From positions 2,294,001-2,358,000 of the forward strand of contig NZ_CP030082.1 in NCBI RefSeq assembly GCF_006874645.1: 64,000 bases of DNA. Reading direction: 5' to 3'. A program made the position numbers and the translations under genes. This document shows positions 8,597 to 18,310 of this stretch, piece after piece. The stretch comes from Bdellovibrio sp. ZAP7 (GTDB lineage Bacteria; Bdellovibrionota; Bdellovibrionia; Bdellovibrionales; Bdellovibrionaceae). Within the stretch, counting starts at the first letter, position 1; each line of letters opens with the position of its first letter. Below the pieces are notes generated by a model that saw only the letters and a list, made by a program, of their open reading frames with translations, was not told the origin of the DNA and made no database searches.

Positions 8597-11347
8597 CTAT
8601 TTTACTGCTTCAATAGCTTGGAGGACTTTTACTTGAGCGGCAATCCAGTTCGCTCCTGTTGCATCCACCGAACCCGCCTTAAGCAGTTTACCTGCGAGAT
8701 CGGCTTGCTCTGCCGTCGTCAAAGTCTCGATATTCAAAGTCGGATCGACTTTGTGCAAGAACTCATTAATTGTCGCCGCCAAGGCCGCTTGGACCTGAGC
8801 ACGCTTTGTATCCATCGCAAAGGTTACGCCTTGAGATGAAAGGATGGAAAGCAAAGACACACGTTCTTTGGCGGTCAAGAATGGAATAGGCAGCTGAGCT
8901 TTGTTAGCTCCACCATCGCCCACTTGAACATCCAAAGACTCTTTGCTGACCAAAACCAGATCCAAAGCGATATTCCCCAACATATCGGCGTCAGCTTGCT
9001 TGACCACGTCGATTGGCAGGATCTTATTCATCACTTTTACAGTGCCATCGTCACCTTTGACCTGGCCTTGAATCATGGGCAACAAATCACGAACAGCCGA
9101 GAAGATGATTTTCTTATTTGCGGCTGTGATATCCTGATAGAACTTAAGAACTTTGCCTTGTTGTTCTTCCGTTAAAGAATACTCACGGCCCGCCAAAGTT
9201 TTACCTTTCGCCAGAGTGCCGCTTTCTTTCAAAGCTGCGACTTCTTTTTCGAACCAATCGATATCGATCTGCCCTTGAGGGTTGCGCAAGAAACCATTCA
9301 ACATCGCCGCATAGCCCCCGACTTTATCAGAGATGCCATCAAGACCTTGAAGGTATTTAGCTGTCTCTGCCAAGTGAGCTAAACGCAACTCTGCAAATGA
9401 TGAATCTTGGCCCGTACGCGCCGTTAGGATATTTCCGCCTTTCACAGCATCCAATGATACCAGCGCAGGAACTTTCGCAGATCCCGCGCCTACGACTTGG
9501 GAAATATCAAACAAAGCGTCGCCCACGAATCCATAGTCGATCGCAGCTGTGCCCCATTTGTAAGTGTCTTTAAGAACGTTATCCAGATTATTCACCACAT
9601 CTGGCTGATCGCCCGGGTACATGCGACCAATGATGGAAGCGAACAGAACGTTTACCAAGCCTGTTTTTTCGTCACGGCCATCCAAATACTTTCTTAGCAA
9701 TGGATTGTTCCCGTTATCGAAACGCTCACAACCATAGATCGACATCTTTTGGCTGTTCGCCAACGAGATATCTTCGTCCGTACAGAACTGAGAGATTTTA
9801 GTATCCAGAGCTTTGTCATCATCAGAATAAGCCCAGTCCATCGCCATCTTGTCATAAGAAAGAGGCGCGTGTTTGATGTAGGCAGCACTTAACACGTTAT
9901 CAATACCGCTCACGTAGTCCATGATACTTGTTGTTGTTTCAAGTCCCGGATGATTCGGGTTTTTCAAATACGTTTTTGCGGAATCATAGATTTCTTTCGT
10001 TGTCGCTTTCGCAGAAAACGATCCTGCGAAATTATGGCGAAGCCCCAAAGCATGCCCCAGCTCATGCGCAACAGTCGCGCGAACGCTGTCTTGCCCCAAG
10101 CGCAGTCTTTGGGAATCCGAAGCTTCACGAGTCAGCTTCTGCAATTCTTTAATTGTCTCGCTGAAATCGCAAGCCATAGCACCCGTCGCCACCGGTGAAC
10201 CACCGTTTAGCAATACCAGGTCAGCAGAGCCCACTTTCGTAAATACGGAAGGCATGAACACCTGCGCGCGCAACAACTCCCCCGTCAATGGATCAGACTG
10301 ACTGATCGCATACGCGGCACCAGCATCAAGCCATGTCACCCAGCGCACCATGATGGTGTGATCTTTAGGTGGAGCTTGCGGATCAACGCCGGTTTCAACA
10401 GCGACGACGTCTTTACCAAATACTTTATTCCAGTAAAGGGCGCCTTCTTTCACGGCTTGCACATAGTCTTCAGGAACTGCTGCAGAGATGCGCACTGTGA
10501 TCGGTTCGCGATCGTCAGAGATATCCCATTTAGCGATATATTTAGTAACATCTTTGCTCATCGCTGCTTTCGCCACGCGAGTCACAAAGAACCCGACCGT
10601 GCGAGACGCATCGGCAACTTTAGGTTTAAATTTAGATTGCAAACGGTAGGCGCGGATCTGGATATTCATATCCAAAGTTTCTTCAACGCTTTCAATGGCG
10701 ATTTTATTGGCACCCGCACCCTTGCCTTGAAGAGATTGGATCTTAGAAACCTGTTCAAGCTCGATGCTGTTATTAGTGATTTTGATGTTACGCGTGTACG
10801 AATCCAAAACCGAAATAGATGGCAAAGAAGACTCTGTCAGAGCCTCATTCAAACCCGGGCCGGAATCGATATCATAAGCATTCTGCGCGATCAGAGTTTT
10901 GAGTCCACGACCCCAATCAAAAGTGATTGTCTCTGTGTCCTCACCCACGATGCGGAATGTTTGCACCAGACTTTCCGTTTTAAGCTCGTCGTAAATGCTA
11001 TTATAGTTTTGGCCAAGCAAGGCCAAGCGGCTGCCGGATTTTTCAAAGCTCACCACTTGCGGCTTCAAATCATACCACTGCGGAGTTGAGCCCCCCGTTT
11101 TGCCTGAAGCGATCAACAAAAAGATTTTACCCAAGGAAGATTTATTGATCGTTAAGCACGTCGCTTTTTCGCACTGGGCCGCGATCTCCGCGGATTGCGT
11201 TCCAGGGATGGAGAAGGAGTCCACGATTTGCTTCGGAGCTTGCTTTTTCTCTATCAGAGGGCTCACTTCGAACCCGTTTGTACAACCGGTTACAAAGATG
11301 ATTGAAAGCAGTGCGCCGAAGACAGAAATGTTTTTAGAAAAGGACAT
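8597..11347 (-). CDS. Lipoprotein zinc metalloprotease
   Basis: 916 residues. N-terminal lipoprotein signal with lipobox VTGC (about residues 19-22). The zinc site is HELGHALGLRH, with His428, Glu429, His432 and His438, the extended metzincin form, and SIMDYVSG follows about 40 residues later as the Met-turn-like segment. The arrangement, with a long N-terminal region of about 280 residues before RISAAVPEDYVQAVKEGALYWNKVFG, matches large bacterial zinc-dependent metalloproteases with a DUF5117/DUF4953 layout. It probably acts on proteins in the periplasm or at the cell surface, where a predator would meet prey protein. An ATG with GGAGGGG eight bases upstream supports the start. The next gene on the strand is a lipoprotein. 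Confidence 0.82.
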   Translation of the reverse strand: MSFSKNISVFGALLSIIFVTGCTNGFEVSPLIEKKQAPKQIVDSFSIPGTQSAEIAAQCEKATCLTINKSSLGKIFLLIASGKTGGSTPQWYDLKPQVVSFEKSGSRLALLGQNYNSIYDELKTESLVQTFRIVGEDTETITFDWGRGLKTLIAQNAYDIDSGPGLNEALTESSLPSISVLDSYTRNIKITNNSIELEQVSKIQSLQGKGAGANKIAIESVEETLDMNIQIRAYRLQSKFKPKVADASRTVGFFVTRVAKAAMSKDVTKYIAKWDISDDREPITVRISAAVPEDYVQAVKEGALYWNKVFGKDVVAVETGVDPQAPPKDHTIMVRWVTWLDAGAAYAISQSDPLTGELLRAQVFMPSVFTKVGSADLVLLNGGSPVATGAMACDFSETIKELQKLTREASDSQRLRLGQDSVRATVAHELGHALGLRHNFAGSFSAKATTKEIYDSAKTYLKNPNHPGLETTTSIMDYVSGIDNVLSAAYIKHAPLSYDKMAMDWAYSDDDKALDTKISQFCTDEDISLANSQKMSIYGCERFDNGNNPLLRKYLDGRDEKTGLVNVLFASIIGRMYPGDQPDVVNNLDNVLKDTYKWGTAAIDYGFVGDALFDISQVVGAGSAKVPALVSLDAVKGGNILTARTGQDSSFAELRLAHLAETAKYLQGLDGISDKVGGYAAMLNGFLRNPQGQIDIDWFEKEVAALKESGTLAKGKTLAGREYSLTEEQQGKVLKFYQDITAANKKIIFSAVRDLLPMIQGQVKGDDGTVKVMNKILPIDVVKQADADMLGNIALDLVLVSKESLDVQVGDGGANKAQLPIPFLTAKERVSLLSILSSQGVTFAMDTKRAQVQAALAATINEFLHKVDPTLNIETLTTAEQADLAGKLLKAGSVDATGANWIAAQVKVLQAIEAVK

Positions 11348-11454
11348 TATAAAGCCCCTCCATTTTTCAGGTGTCTTTATCTCAAAAAAAGGCCAAGATC
11401 AAAAGGCACCTTAGAAAAAAGTAGCAATCGTCAACCTTTTGTACAGAGAGGCTT

Positions 11455-12885
11455 ATGGCTCAAACAGCAGAGAAAACATTTTTTGGACATCCCCGCGCCT
11501 TGTTCACGCTTTTCTTCACGGAAATGTGGGAACGATTCTCGTTTTACGGGATGAGAGCGCTTCTAGTGCTTTATATGGCTCAATACCTTTTTATTGAGGC
11601 TGACAAAGGAAAAGATGTTTGGGGATACGGAGCTTTGAAAGGTGGAATTGAACACTTTTTTGGACCGGTTTCAGCGCAGGCTTTGTCTTCTCATATCTAC
11701 GGCCTCTATATGGGCCTTGTGTATTTTACACCATTTTTTGGTGGAATCATCGCAGATCGCTACTGGGGTAAGCGCCGTTCGGTGTACGTCGGCGGGATTT
11801 TGATGGCCATCGGTCACTTTTTGATGGCCATGGAAAGCATGTTCTTCCTGGCCTTATTGTTTATTATCGCGGGCAACGGATTCTTTAAGCCTAACATTTC
11901 TACTCAGGTGGGCGAGCTTTACCCTGCGGGCGACAAGCGCCGCGATGGCGCCTTTACGCTTTTCTATATGGGCATCAACTTGGGCGCGTTCTTCTCTCCA
12001 TTGGTTTGCGGAACTTTGGGGCAAAAAGTTGGCTGGCACTGGGGCTTCGGCGCCGCTGGTATTGGGATGCTTGCGGGCCTAGTGATCTATCACTTTGGCG
12101 GCAAACACTTGCCATCATCTGAGCAAAAACTTTCTGTAAAAGAAGTTGAAGCAGCAGCGCAAAAACCACTGACGAAAAATGAGTGGAAGCGCACGTGGGC
12201 GTTGACGTTTATGTGTGCGATCACGATTTTCTTCTGGGGCGTTTACGAACAACAAGGCAATACTTTGCAGTTGTTTGCGGATCAATCCACTGATTGGAAT
12301 TTCTTTGGTTGGGAAATGCCTTCTACTTGGTACCAATCCTTCAATCCGTTTATCATCTTTATATTTGCACCGATCTTAGACCGTGCTTGGGCATGGCAAT
12401 CTCGCAAAGGCAAAGAGAACACGACGGCTATGAAAATGGCGATTGGTTGCTTCCTGGGAACTGCGGCACTGATCGTGATGTTCATGGGTGCAAAATCTAT
12501 CGGCGACGGCAAAGGCACAGCTCTTTGGTTGCTGGGTTCAACATTTATGCTGACTATCGGTGAGCTTTATCTTTCTCCGATTGGCCTATCATTGGTAACG
12601 AAAGTATCTCCAACGAAGATCGTTTCTATGATGATGGGTGTTTGGTTCTTGGCTTCTTTCTTTGGAAACACGGTTTCTGGTTGGATCGGGGCTCTTTACG
12701 ACAAAATGCCTAAAGATAGCTTCTTCCTATTGCTTGCGGCCCTTGGATTTGTTCCGGGCGTGATGTTCTTTATCTGCAACAAGGTTCTGACGAGCTCTTT
12801 GAATGCGGAAGACGACGAGCCAGCACCGAAACACACTGGTAAATCCAGCTCTGGCGTCGGAGCTCATGCCGAAGTGACTGTATAA
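11455..12885 (+). CDS. Proton-dependent oligopeptide transporter, POT family
   Basis: 476 residues with about 12-14 TM helices. The POT signatures are at hand: ExxER in TEMWERFSFYGMRALL (about residues 22-38), the FYMGINLGAFFSPL motif and RYWGKRRSVYVGG in the first cytoplasmic loop. POT proteins import di- and tripeptides with protons. The C-terminal 30 residues are hydrophilic. The gene is divergent from the metalloprotease. Peptide uptake fits an organism that lives on prey protein. It is a single gene with AGAGAGG before its ATG. Confidence 0.9.
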   Translation: MAQTAEKTFFGHPRALFTLFFTEMWERFSFYGMRALLVLYMAQYLFIEADKGKDVWGYGALKGGIEHFFGPVSAQALSSHIYGLYMGLVYFTPFFGGIIADRYWGKRRSVYVGGILMAIGHFLMAMESMFFLALLFIIAGNGFFKPNISTQVGELYPAGDKRRDGAFTLFYMGINLGAFFSPLVCGTLGQKVGWHWGFGAAGIGMLAGLVIYHFGGKHLPSSEQKLSVKEVEAAAQKPLTKNEWKRTWALTFMCAITIFFWGVYEQQGNTLQLFADQSTDWNFFGWEMPSTWYQSFNPFIIFIFAPILDRAWAWQSRKGKENTTAMKMAIGCFLGTAALIVMFMGAKSIGDGKGTALWLLGSTFMLTIGELYLSPIGLSLVTKVSPTKIVSMMMGVWFLASFFGNTVSGWIGALYDKMPKDSFFLLLAALGFVPGVMFFICNKVLTSSLNAEDDEPAPKHTGKSSSGVGAHAEVTV

Positions 12886-12896
12886 CTGTCTGACAT

Positions 12897-12932
12897 GCCA
12901 AGAGTGCGCGGCGCGCATTGCGTCCTCTTGGC
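12897..12932 (+). terminator. Possible terminator hairpin after the POT transporter
   Basis: GCCAAGAG at 12897-12904 pairs with CTCTTGGC at 12925-12932 around a GC-rich loop. It comes 12 bases after the stop. There is no good T tract after it. Confidence 0.4.
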
Positions 12933-13035
12933 TGTCTCCCTATTGTAAATAAATAAAATTAAATAATCAAAAAGGGTGTGAAGCCAGTCTTCATAGTGTT
13001 CGGAATTTGCAGGGTCGCTTTTTCAGGGGGAATCT

Positions 13036-13800
13036 ATGCCTTTGAAAATAGGACTTTTCGGCTTTGGAAGAACAGGATCTGTTGTTGCAAAAGAAATAAC
13101 CAACGATCCTTCTTTGTCTTTAAAGTGGGTGTGCCGCAGGAGCACGGATCCCTCCATTCCATTTGCCAGCAGAGTTCTGGGATACACCGAGGATTTCGCT
13201 CCATTTATTTCTTTTGACGAAATGGATGACTCCTTTCTAAGGACGAATCCGGTTGATTTGGTTATTGATTTTTCTTCTGGCAACACAACTTCGATTTACG
13301 AAAAAATAGCGGCGTTTAATATTAAAGTCGTAAGTGCAATTTCAAATTACTCTAGTGAAGAAATTGAAAAGGTTAAATCCGCCAGTCAAGGAACGGCCAT
13401 TTTATATTCTCCCAATATTACTTTGGGAATTAATTGGCTCATAATGGCTTCCAAAATTCTGAAACAGATGATTCCTCACGCAGATATCGAAGTGATCGAA
13501 GAACACTTCAGACAAAAGAAAGATATCTCTGGAACAGCCCTCAAGTTGGCTCGACATCTTGATTTAGATCCTCAAGAGCATGTAAATTCCATTCGTGTGG
13601 GTGGAATCGTAGGCAAACACGAAGTTATTTTTGGCTTACCATACCAAACCATTCGCTTGGTCCACGAAAGTATCAATCGCGCTGCTTTTGGAACCGGTGC
13701 AATTTTCGCCGCGAAATGGCTCCAGTCTCAGCCCCAAGGATTTTATTCGATGGAGCAAGCGCTTCAACAATCTTTTAAAAACCGATTACAGGAAATCTAA
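13036..13800 (+). CDS. DapB-like dihydrodipicolinate reductase family protein
   Basis: 254 residues. The Rossmann start is GLFGFGRTGSVVAKEI, the mid-domain has DLVIDFSSGNTT, and the substrate block is EEHFRQKKDISGTALKLA, aligned with EaHHxxKxDAPSGTA of 4-hydroxy-tetrahydrodipicolinate reductase. His157 and Lys161 match catalytic His159 and Lys163 of E. coli DapB, but the second histidine is Phe158 and the loop is one residue shorter. The C-terminal RVGGIVGKHEVIFG and NRAAFGTGAIFAAKWL are typical. It may be the real DapB of lysine/peptidoglycan synthesis or a paralogue with another substrate. It ends in the same CTAA as the convergent otsBA gene. Confidence 0.68.
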   Translation: MPLKIGLFGFGRTGSVVAKEITNDPSLSLKWVCRRSTDPSIPFASRVLGYTEDFAPFISFDEMDDSFLRTNPVDLVIDFSSGNTTSIYEKIAAFNIKVVSAISNYSSEEIEKVKSASQGTAILYSPNITLGINWLIMASKILKQMIPHADIEVIEEHFRQKKDISGTALKLARHLDLDPQEHVNSIRVGGIVGKHEVIFGLPYQTIRLVHESINRAAFGTGAIFAAKWLQSQPQGFYSMEQALQQSFKNRLQEI

Positions 13801-15983
13801 GAGAGGGCAGAAACAAGACTCCACAGCCACTGCGTGACGTCCTTTTGGGACGACAGGCGGTATTGCGCCAGCGTTTGACCGTCGCCCACTTTCACAGACA
13901 CCCCCGCCCCGCCAAGCGCCTCGAACATATCTTCATCCGTGCGATCATCTCCCACACATAGGAAGGGCACAGAGTTCATTTGCTGTCGCAACCAACGCAG
14001 AAAACTTCCCTTATTGCATTCGATGGCTTTTGCCTCGACGATCGCTTTACCAATATTCACAGTGACGGGCTGATTCGCCATACCCAACTGCAACTCGTCA
14101 TCCATCTTTTTACTTTGGAAGGCAGCAAAGTCCTGAGGAGAGAGACGAAAATGCCATACCAAGCTGGCCTTTTTCTTTTCAACGAACGACAGAGGAACTT
14201 TCTCGGTGTAGTCATTCATGATTTTTTCAATGTGCGGATACCAAGAATTAATATCAGAGGAAATACGCGTCTTCCAATCTTCCCCAATTAACTTTACGAA
14301 GGCTCCGTGTTCAGCGGCCAAATTTACTTTCATGCCTTGAAACTGACCATCCAGAAACTCGCGATTTCTGCCACTTAAAATAAATAGATCTGTTTTTTCG
14401 GCCAATGCCAAAAGTGCCTTTCGAGTTTCTTCAATTAACACCACTTGATCGGGCCGCTTCACAATTGACACCAAAGTGCCATCATAATCCAACAGTACTG
14501 CAAGCCGAGGACTGGCGATGAACTTTGCAAAATCACTGTTCCAATCTTCTTTACGAACAGGCATTGGTTTTGGAATACGACGAGGCGTAAGAATTGTATT
14601 CTCTAAATCATGAATAAATCCTTGAGCCCATTTTGTCGAAGAGTACTTAGACAAAATATCCTGCAGATGCGAAATTCTATCTAGACGCTCCTCAAATTCC
14701 ATATCGTGAGCCTTTTTAATAGCATCCGCGATGGAATCGACATCCCATGGATTTACCAACAAAGCATCGCTTAGTAACGACGCCGCTCCGGCAAATTCAC
14801 TCAAAATTAATGATCCCGGCGTCTTAAGATCTTGCGCCATCACATATTCCATGGCCACTAAGTTCATCCCATCCCGCTTACTGGTCACAAGAATCGCACT
14901 GGCTGATCGATACAATGCCAACAGTTCAGTTTCTTGAACGGAGTTGTAAACGTAATGAACCGGATTGTGAGACGGCGTTCCGAACTCTCCGTTGATCGAG
15001 CCAACAAGATGCTCAACTTCTTTGCGGATACTCATATAAGCAGGAACATCTTCACGCGTGGGAATTGCAATTTGCAGCAATGACACGCGCTCACGAAGCT
15101 CTGGATATTTCCTAAGGGCGTGTTGCAATCCGCGCAGCTTCAACTCCAAACCTTTGCTGTAGTCCAAGCGATCAATCCCCACGATAACGAAAGGACTGGA
15201 GTGCTGACGACGGTATTCCTCAACTTTAGCTTCGACTTCTGGGGTTTGAGATTTTTCGCGAAACTCGTCACTCTCGATACTGATAGGATAAACTCCCAGC
15301 TGCGTGCGATGACCTTCGTATTGGGCTTGGATAAAGTTGGCATCCACTCCCAAAACCATTTTCAAAGCCACGATGAATTGTCGCAAATAAGAATATTCAT
15401 GGAAGCCAATCAAATCACAAGCCAAGATGCCACTGAGCAATTCTTCGCGCACAGGAATTTGCCTAAAGAGCTCAGCACTTGGGAATGGAATGTGAAGGAA
15501 AAATCCAATTTTTACCTCAGGGCACAGATCACGAAGCATCTTAGGCAATAAAAAGAAATGAAAGTCATGAATCCAAACTGTGTCACCAGCTTGCGCGACT
15601 TCGGCGATTTGCTGAGCCATCAATTTATTGGCTTCTTGGTAGAACTCCCAATTGCTGCGATTAAAATTGGCGAGGTGGGACTCGTAGTGAAATAACGGCC
15701 ACAAAATATCATTGGCAAAACCGTTATAATATTTCTCATAAACATCTTTATCCAAATACACCGGATAGCAGTTTACATTTGTTTCCGTATTTTTAACTAA
15801 GTTATGCATTTTTAAGGCGTGATCTTCATTCGTTTCAAAGCCAAACCACGAGAAACTTTCACTGCGACTCACCCCCATCAACGCGGAGACAAGGCCTCCA
15901 CTTCCACGCTTGAGGTCACCATTTTCATTGATGCTGTATGGCAAGCGATTGCTCACAAAGATGCGTTGGGGCTTTCTAATCAT
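13797..15983 (-). CDS. Fused trehalose-6-phosphate synthase/phosphatase
   Basis: 728 residues. Residues 1-470 are a GT20 trehalose-6-phosphate synthase: IFVSNRLPYSINENG, GGLVSAL, HDFHFFLLP and GIDRLDYSKGL (glucose-6-P and UDP-glucose binding blocks), DGMNLVAMEYV. Residues 490-728 are a HAD-type trehalose phosphatase: LLDYDGTLV with Asp499 and Asp501, and CVGDDRTDEDMF near the end. The two steps give trehalose from UDP-glucose and glucose-6-phosphate in the cytoplasm. The ATG has GGAGGAAGA before it. It lies back to back with the GH15 gene, with only 46 bases between the two starts, and its stop interlocks with that of the DapB-like gene. Trehalose protects against osmotic and desiccation stress. 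Confidence 0.93.
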   Translation of the reverse strand: MIRKPQRIFVSNRLPYSINENGDLKRGSGGLVSALMGVSRSESFSWFGFETNEDHALKMHNLVKNTETNVNCYPVYLDKDVYEKYYNGFANDILWPLFHYESHLANFNRSNWEFYQEANKLMAQQIAEVAQAGDTVWIHDFHFFLLPKMLRDLCPEVKIGFFLHIPFPSAELFRQIPVREELLSGILACDLIGFHEYSYLRQFIVALKMVLGVDANFIQAQYEGHRTQLGVYPISIESDEFREKSQTPEVEAKVEEYRRQHSSPFVIVGIDRLDYSKGLELKLRGLQHALRKYPELRERVSLLQIAIPTREDVPAYMSIRKEVEHLVGSINGEFGTPSHNPVHYVYNSVQETELLALYRSASAILVTSKRDGMNLVAMEYVMAQDLKTPGSLILSEFAGAASLLSDALLVNPWDVDSIADAIKKAHDMEFEERLDRISHLQDILSKYSSTKWAQGFIHDLENTILTPRRIPKPMPVRKEDWNSDFAKFIASPRLAVLLDYDGTLVSIVKRPDQVVLIEETRKALLALAEKTDLFILSGRNREFLDGQFQGMKVNLAAEHGAFVKLIGEDWKTRISSDINSWYPHIEKIMNDYTEKVPLSFVEKKKASLVWHFRLSPQDFAAFQSKKMDDELQLGMANQPVTVNIGKAIVEAKAIECNKGSFLRWLRQQMNSVPFLCVGDDRTDEDMFEALGGAGVSVKVGDGQTLAQYRLSSQKDVTQWLWSLVSALS

Positions 15984-16029
15984 TCTTCCTCCGTTTAGAA
16001 TCAGAGTTGCATCACAGAAAGGTTTCGCG

Positions 16030-17835
16030 ATGAACTCTACTGCAGAATTAAAAAATCATCGATATCAACAAGGCCTGATCGGAAATTGCGCATTCTTAGC
16101 GCTGGTAGATCTAAACACCAACGTCAGTTGGATGTGTTGGCCAAGGTTCGACTCTAGTTTTATTTTTGGTTCCTTGCTTGATAAAGACCGAGGCGGAGAG
16201 TTTTCTCTTAAACCTCACTCTGACAGTTTTAATTCCCATCAAAGCTATCTCAAGAATACCAATATTCTTCGTACTCGTATCGAGACGAAAGAAGGTGCAT
16301 ACGATGTGATTGATTTTGCACCCAGATTCACTCTATTCGAAAGATATCATAAACCCTTGATGCTTTTTCGAAAAGTAAAAAAAGTCTCTGGGCGTCCGCG
16401 CATTGTTGCAAAATGCAAACCTGTTGGAAAATACGGTGAGATCGTTCCTGGAAGTTTAATGGGAAGTAATCACATTCGCTACGAAGGACTTGAAAATCCA
16501 GTACGTCTGACAACGAACGCTCCTCTCACATATGTCCAAGAAGAAAAACCCTTCTATCTTGACGACGATATTTATTTTGTACTTTCATGGGGCATTCCAC
16601 TAGAAGGTCCTTTGGAGACCACATTTGAAGATTTCTTCAAACGCACAGAAAATTATTGGCAAAAATGGATTGAACACTGTCATCTTCCACAAGTTTTCCA
16701 AAACGAAGTGATTCGCTCGGCCCTTGCGTTAAAAATTCATCAGTACGAGGACACCGGCGCGATCATCGCTTCGGCAACAACAAGTCTTCCAGAAATTCCT
16801 CATGAGGGACGTAACTGGGACTATCGTTTCTGTTGGTTACGCGATACCTATTACACTTTATCGGCGATCAATTCTTTAGGACATTTCGAAGAGATGGAGA
16901 AGTACGCGCACTTCATCGAAAATATCGAGATTCAAAATTCTAAAACATATCAGCCGTGCTATCGCATTGATGGATCGACAGATCTCACAGAACTTATTTT
17001 ACCTCTAGATGGATACATGGGTAACAAACCTGTGCGCATCGGAAATCAAGCGGCAGAGCAAATTCAGCACGATGCCTATGGGCAGATTTTGATGGCTCTG
17101 TTTAAGCTTTACACGGATGAACGTGTAAATTCGAAAACAGGTCGTTCGTTGCGCTTGGTAGAAAAAGCCTTAAGCTATATCGAGCAATATATGACGACTC
17201 CCGACAACGGAGTTTGGGAATTCCGTGGCAAGCAAGCCTTGCACTCTTATGCATTGATGTTCCACTGGGCTGGAAGCGCAGCTGCAAGATCTGTCGCGCG
17301 CAAGCTTGGTGATCAGAGTTTAGAACAGCGTGCGGATGCCGCACTGAAACGGTCTGCAGGACTTATTGAAGAATGTTATTCAAAAGAAAAGAAAGCCTAC
17401 ACGCAAGCTATTGGCAGTGAGGAATTGGATGCAAGCATTCTGCAACTCATTACGATTGGCTACTTCCACGACAAACCACCGGAGCTTGCAAAAGATCTGA
17501 TTGCCGCAGTGGAAAAGGAATTGATGATTTCTCCAGGGTTCTTAGTTCGCTATGCCCATGTCGATGATTTTGGTTTGCAAAAATCAGCGTTTCTGGTTTG
17601 CAGCTTCTGGTATATCGAGGCCCTTGCAGCCACAGGACAAGAAGACAAAGCGGAAGAGCTTCTGCGCCACATCACCGCAACAGCTTCGAATCAGGTGGGT
17701 TTGTTGGCTGAAGACTTTGACGTTGAAAACAACAGTCAATGGGGGAACTTCCCCCAGACTTACAGTCATGTCGGCCTGATCAACTGCGCTTATGCGATTG
17801 ATAAAGCCAGAAAGAAACCGCCGTTTTTATCTTAA
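16030..17835 (+). CDS. GH15 glucoamylase/trehalase-like glycoside hydrolase
   Basis: 601 residues from ATG 16030; an in-frame start 120 bases upstream would run through the start of the divergent otsBA gene and is unlikely. The family mark is GRNWDYRFCWLRDTYYTL (Asn262 onward), inside the (alpha/alpha)6 barrel. The N-terminal LIGNCAFLALVDLNTNVSWMCWPRFDS is the usual N-terminal beta domain of GH15 bacterial enzymes. Family members hydrolyse alpha-glucosides; some in bacteria are trehalases. Pairing with trehalose synthesis suggests a trehalase or a glucan-trimming role. No signal peptide, so it is cytoplasmic. Confidence 0.85.
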   Translation: MNSTAELKNHRYQQGLIGNCAFLALVDLNTNVSWMCWPRFDSSFIFGSLLDKDRGGEFSLKPHSDSFNSHQSYLKNTNILRTRIETKEGAYDVIDFAPRFTLFERYHKPLMLFRKVKKVSGRPRIVAKCKPVGKYGEIVPGSLMGSNHIRYEGLENPVRLTTNAPLTYVQEEKPFYLDDDIYFVLSWGIPLEGPLETTFEDFFKRTENYWQKWIEHCHLPQVFQNEVIRSALALKIHQYEDTGAIIASATTSLPEIPHEGRNWDYRFCWLRDTYYTLSAINSLGHFEEMEKYAHFIENIEIQNSKTYQPCYRIDGSTDLTELILPLDGYMGNKPVRIGNQAAEQIQHDAYGQILMALFKLYTDERVNSKTGRSLRLVEKALSYIEQYMTTPDNGVWEFRGKQALHSYALMFHWAGSAAARSVARKLGDQSLEQRADAALKRSAGLIEECYSKEKKAYTQAIGSEELDASILQLITIGYFHDKPPELAKDLIAAVEKELMISPGFLVRYAHVDDFGLQKSAFLVCSFWYIEALAATGQEDKAEELLRHITATASNQVGLLAEDFDVENNSQWGNFPQTYSHVGLINCAYAIDKARKKPPFLS

Positions 17836-17844
17836 AGATTTTTA

Positions 17845-18240
17845 TCAGCGACAGTCCTGCTGAACAGTGACTGTCTGGAGCCCTTTGGGGGTGGAAAAAA
17901 CCAGATGCTGCTTTTGATATTCGATCTCCATCGTTTCGGTCAGATTGCCATCAAAAGCTGTTTGAGTGAACTCTGCCCGTCCATTTGAATCGGTTGTCGA
18001 GGAGCCTTTCTCCGCGCCGATTTTCCATTTAAAAGAAGCATTCTTTGCTGGCCTGCGAATGATATTCTCTCCGGCCGGCTGACAACTGATGCGAACCAAA
18101 TAGCGATAAGACATCGAACGCGATCTCGCGCTAAAAACCCGGTCAACCATGATTGTATGAGTGGATGTTTGCGCAAAGACCTCCAGACTTGAAGTCAAAG
18201 TGAGCGCGAAGATAATGCCCGTGAGAAGTCGTCTATGCAT
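17845..18240 (-). CDS. Small secreted protein, unknown function
   Basis: 131 residues with a signal peptide (MHRRLLTGIIFALTLTSSLEVFA, cleavage before QTSTH). The mature part is a predicted beta-sandwich with SRSMSYRYLVRISCQPAG and KASFKWKIG-like strands, and one Cys near the end (VQQDCR) that may pair with ISCQ. It resembles small Ig-like secreted domains with a repeated strand/turn rhythm, but no family is recognised. The stop is 10 bases from the end of the convergent GH15 gene. Confidence 0.55.
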   Translation of the reverse strand: MHRRLLTGIIFALTLTSSLEVFAQTSTHTIMVDRVFSARSRSMSYRYLVRISCQPAGENIIRRPAKNASFKWKIGAEKGSSTTDSNGRAEFTQTAFDGNLTETMEIEYQKQHLVFSTPKGLQTVTVQQDCR

Positions 18241-18310
18241 TCCCTATAGTAATTCCAATAAGGCGCGTTCTAAATATGTATTCTTTCAAAAATTCGAGAA
18301 GGATGCAGGA

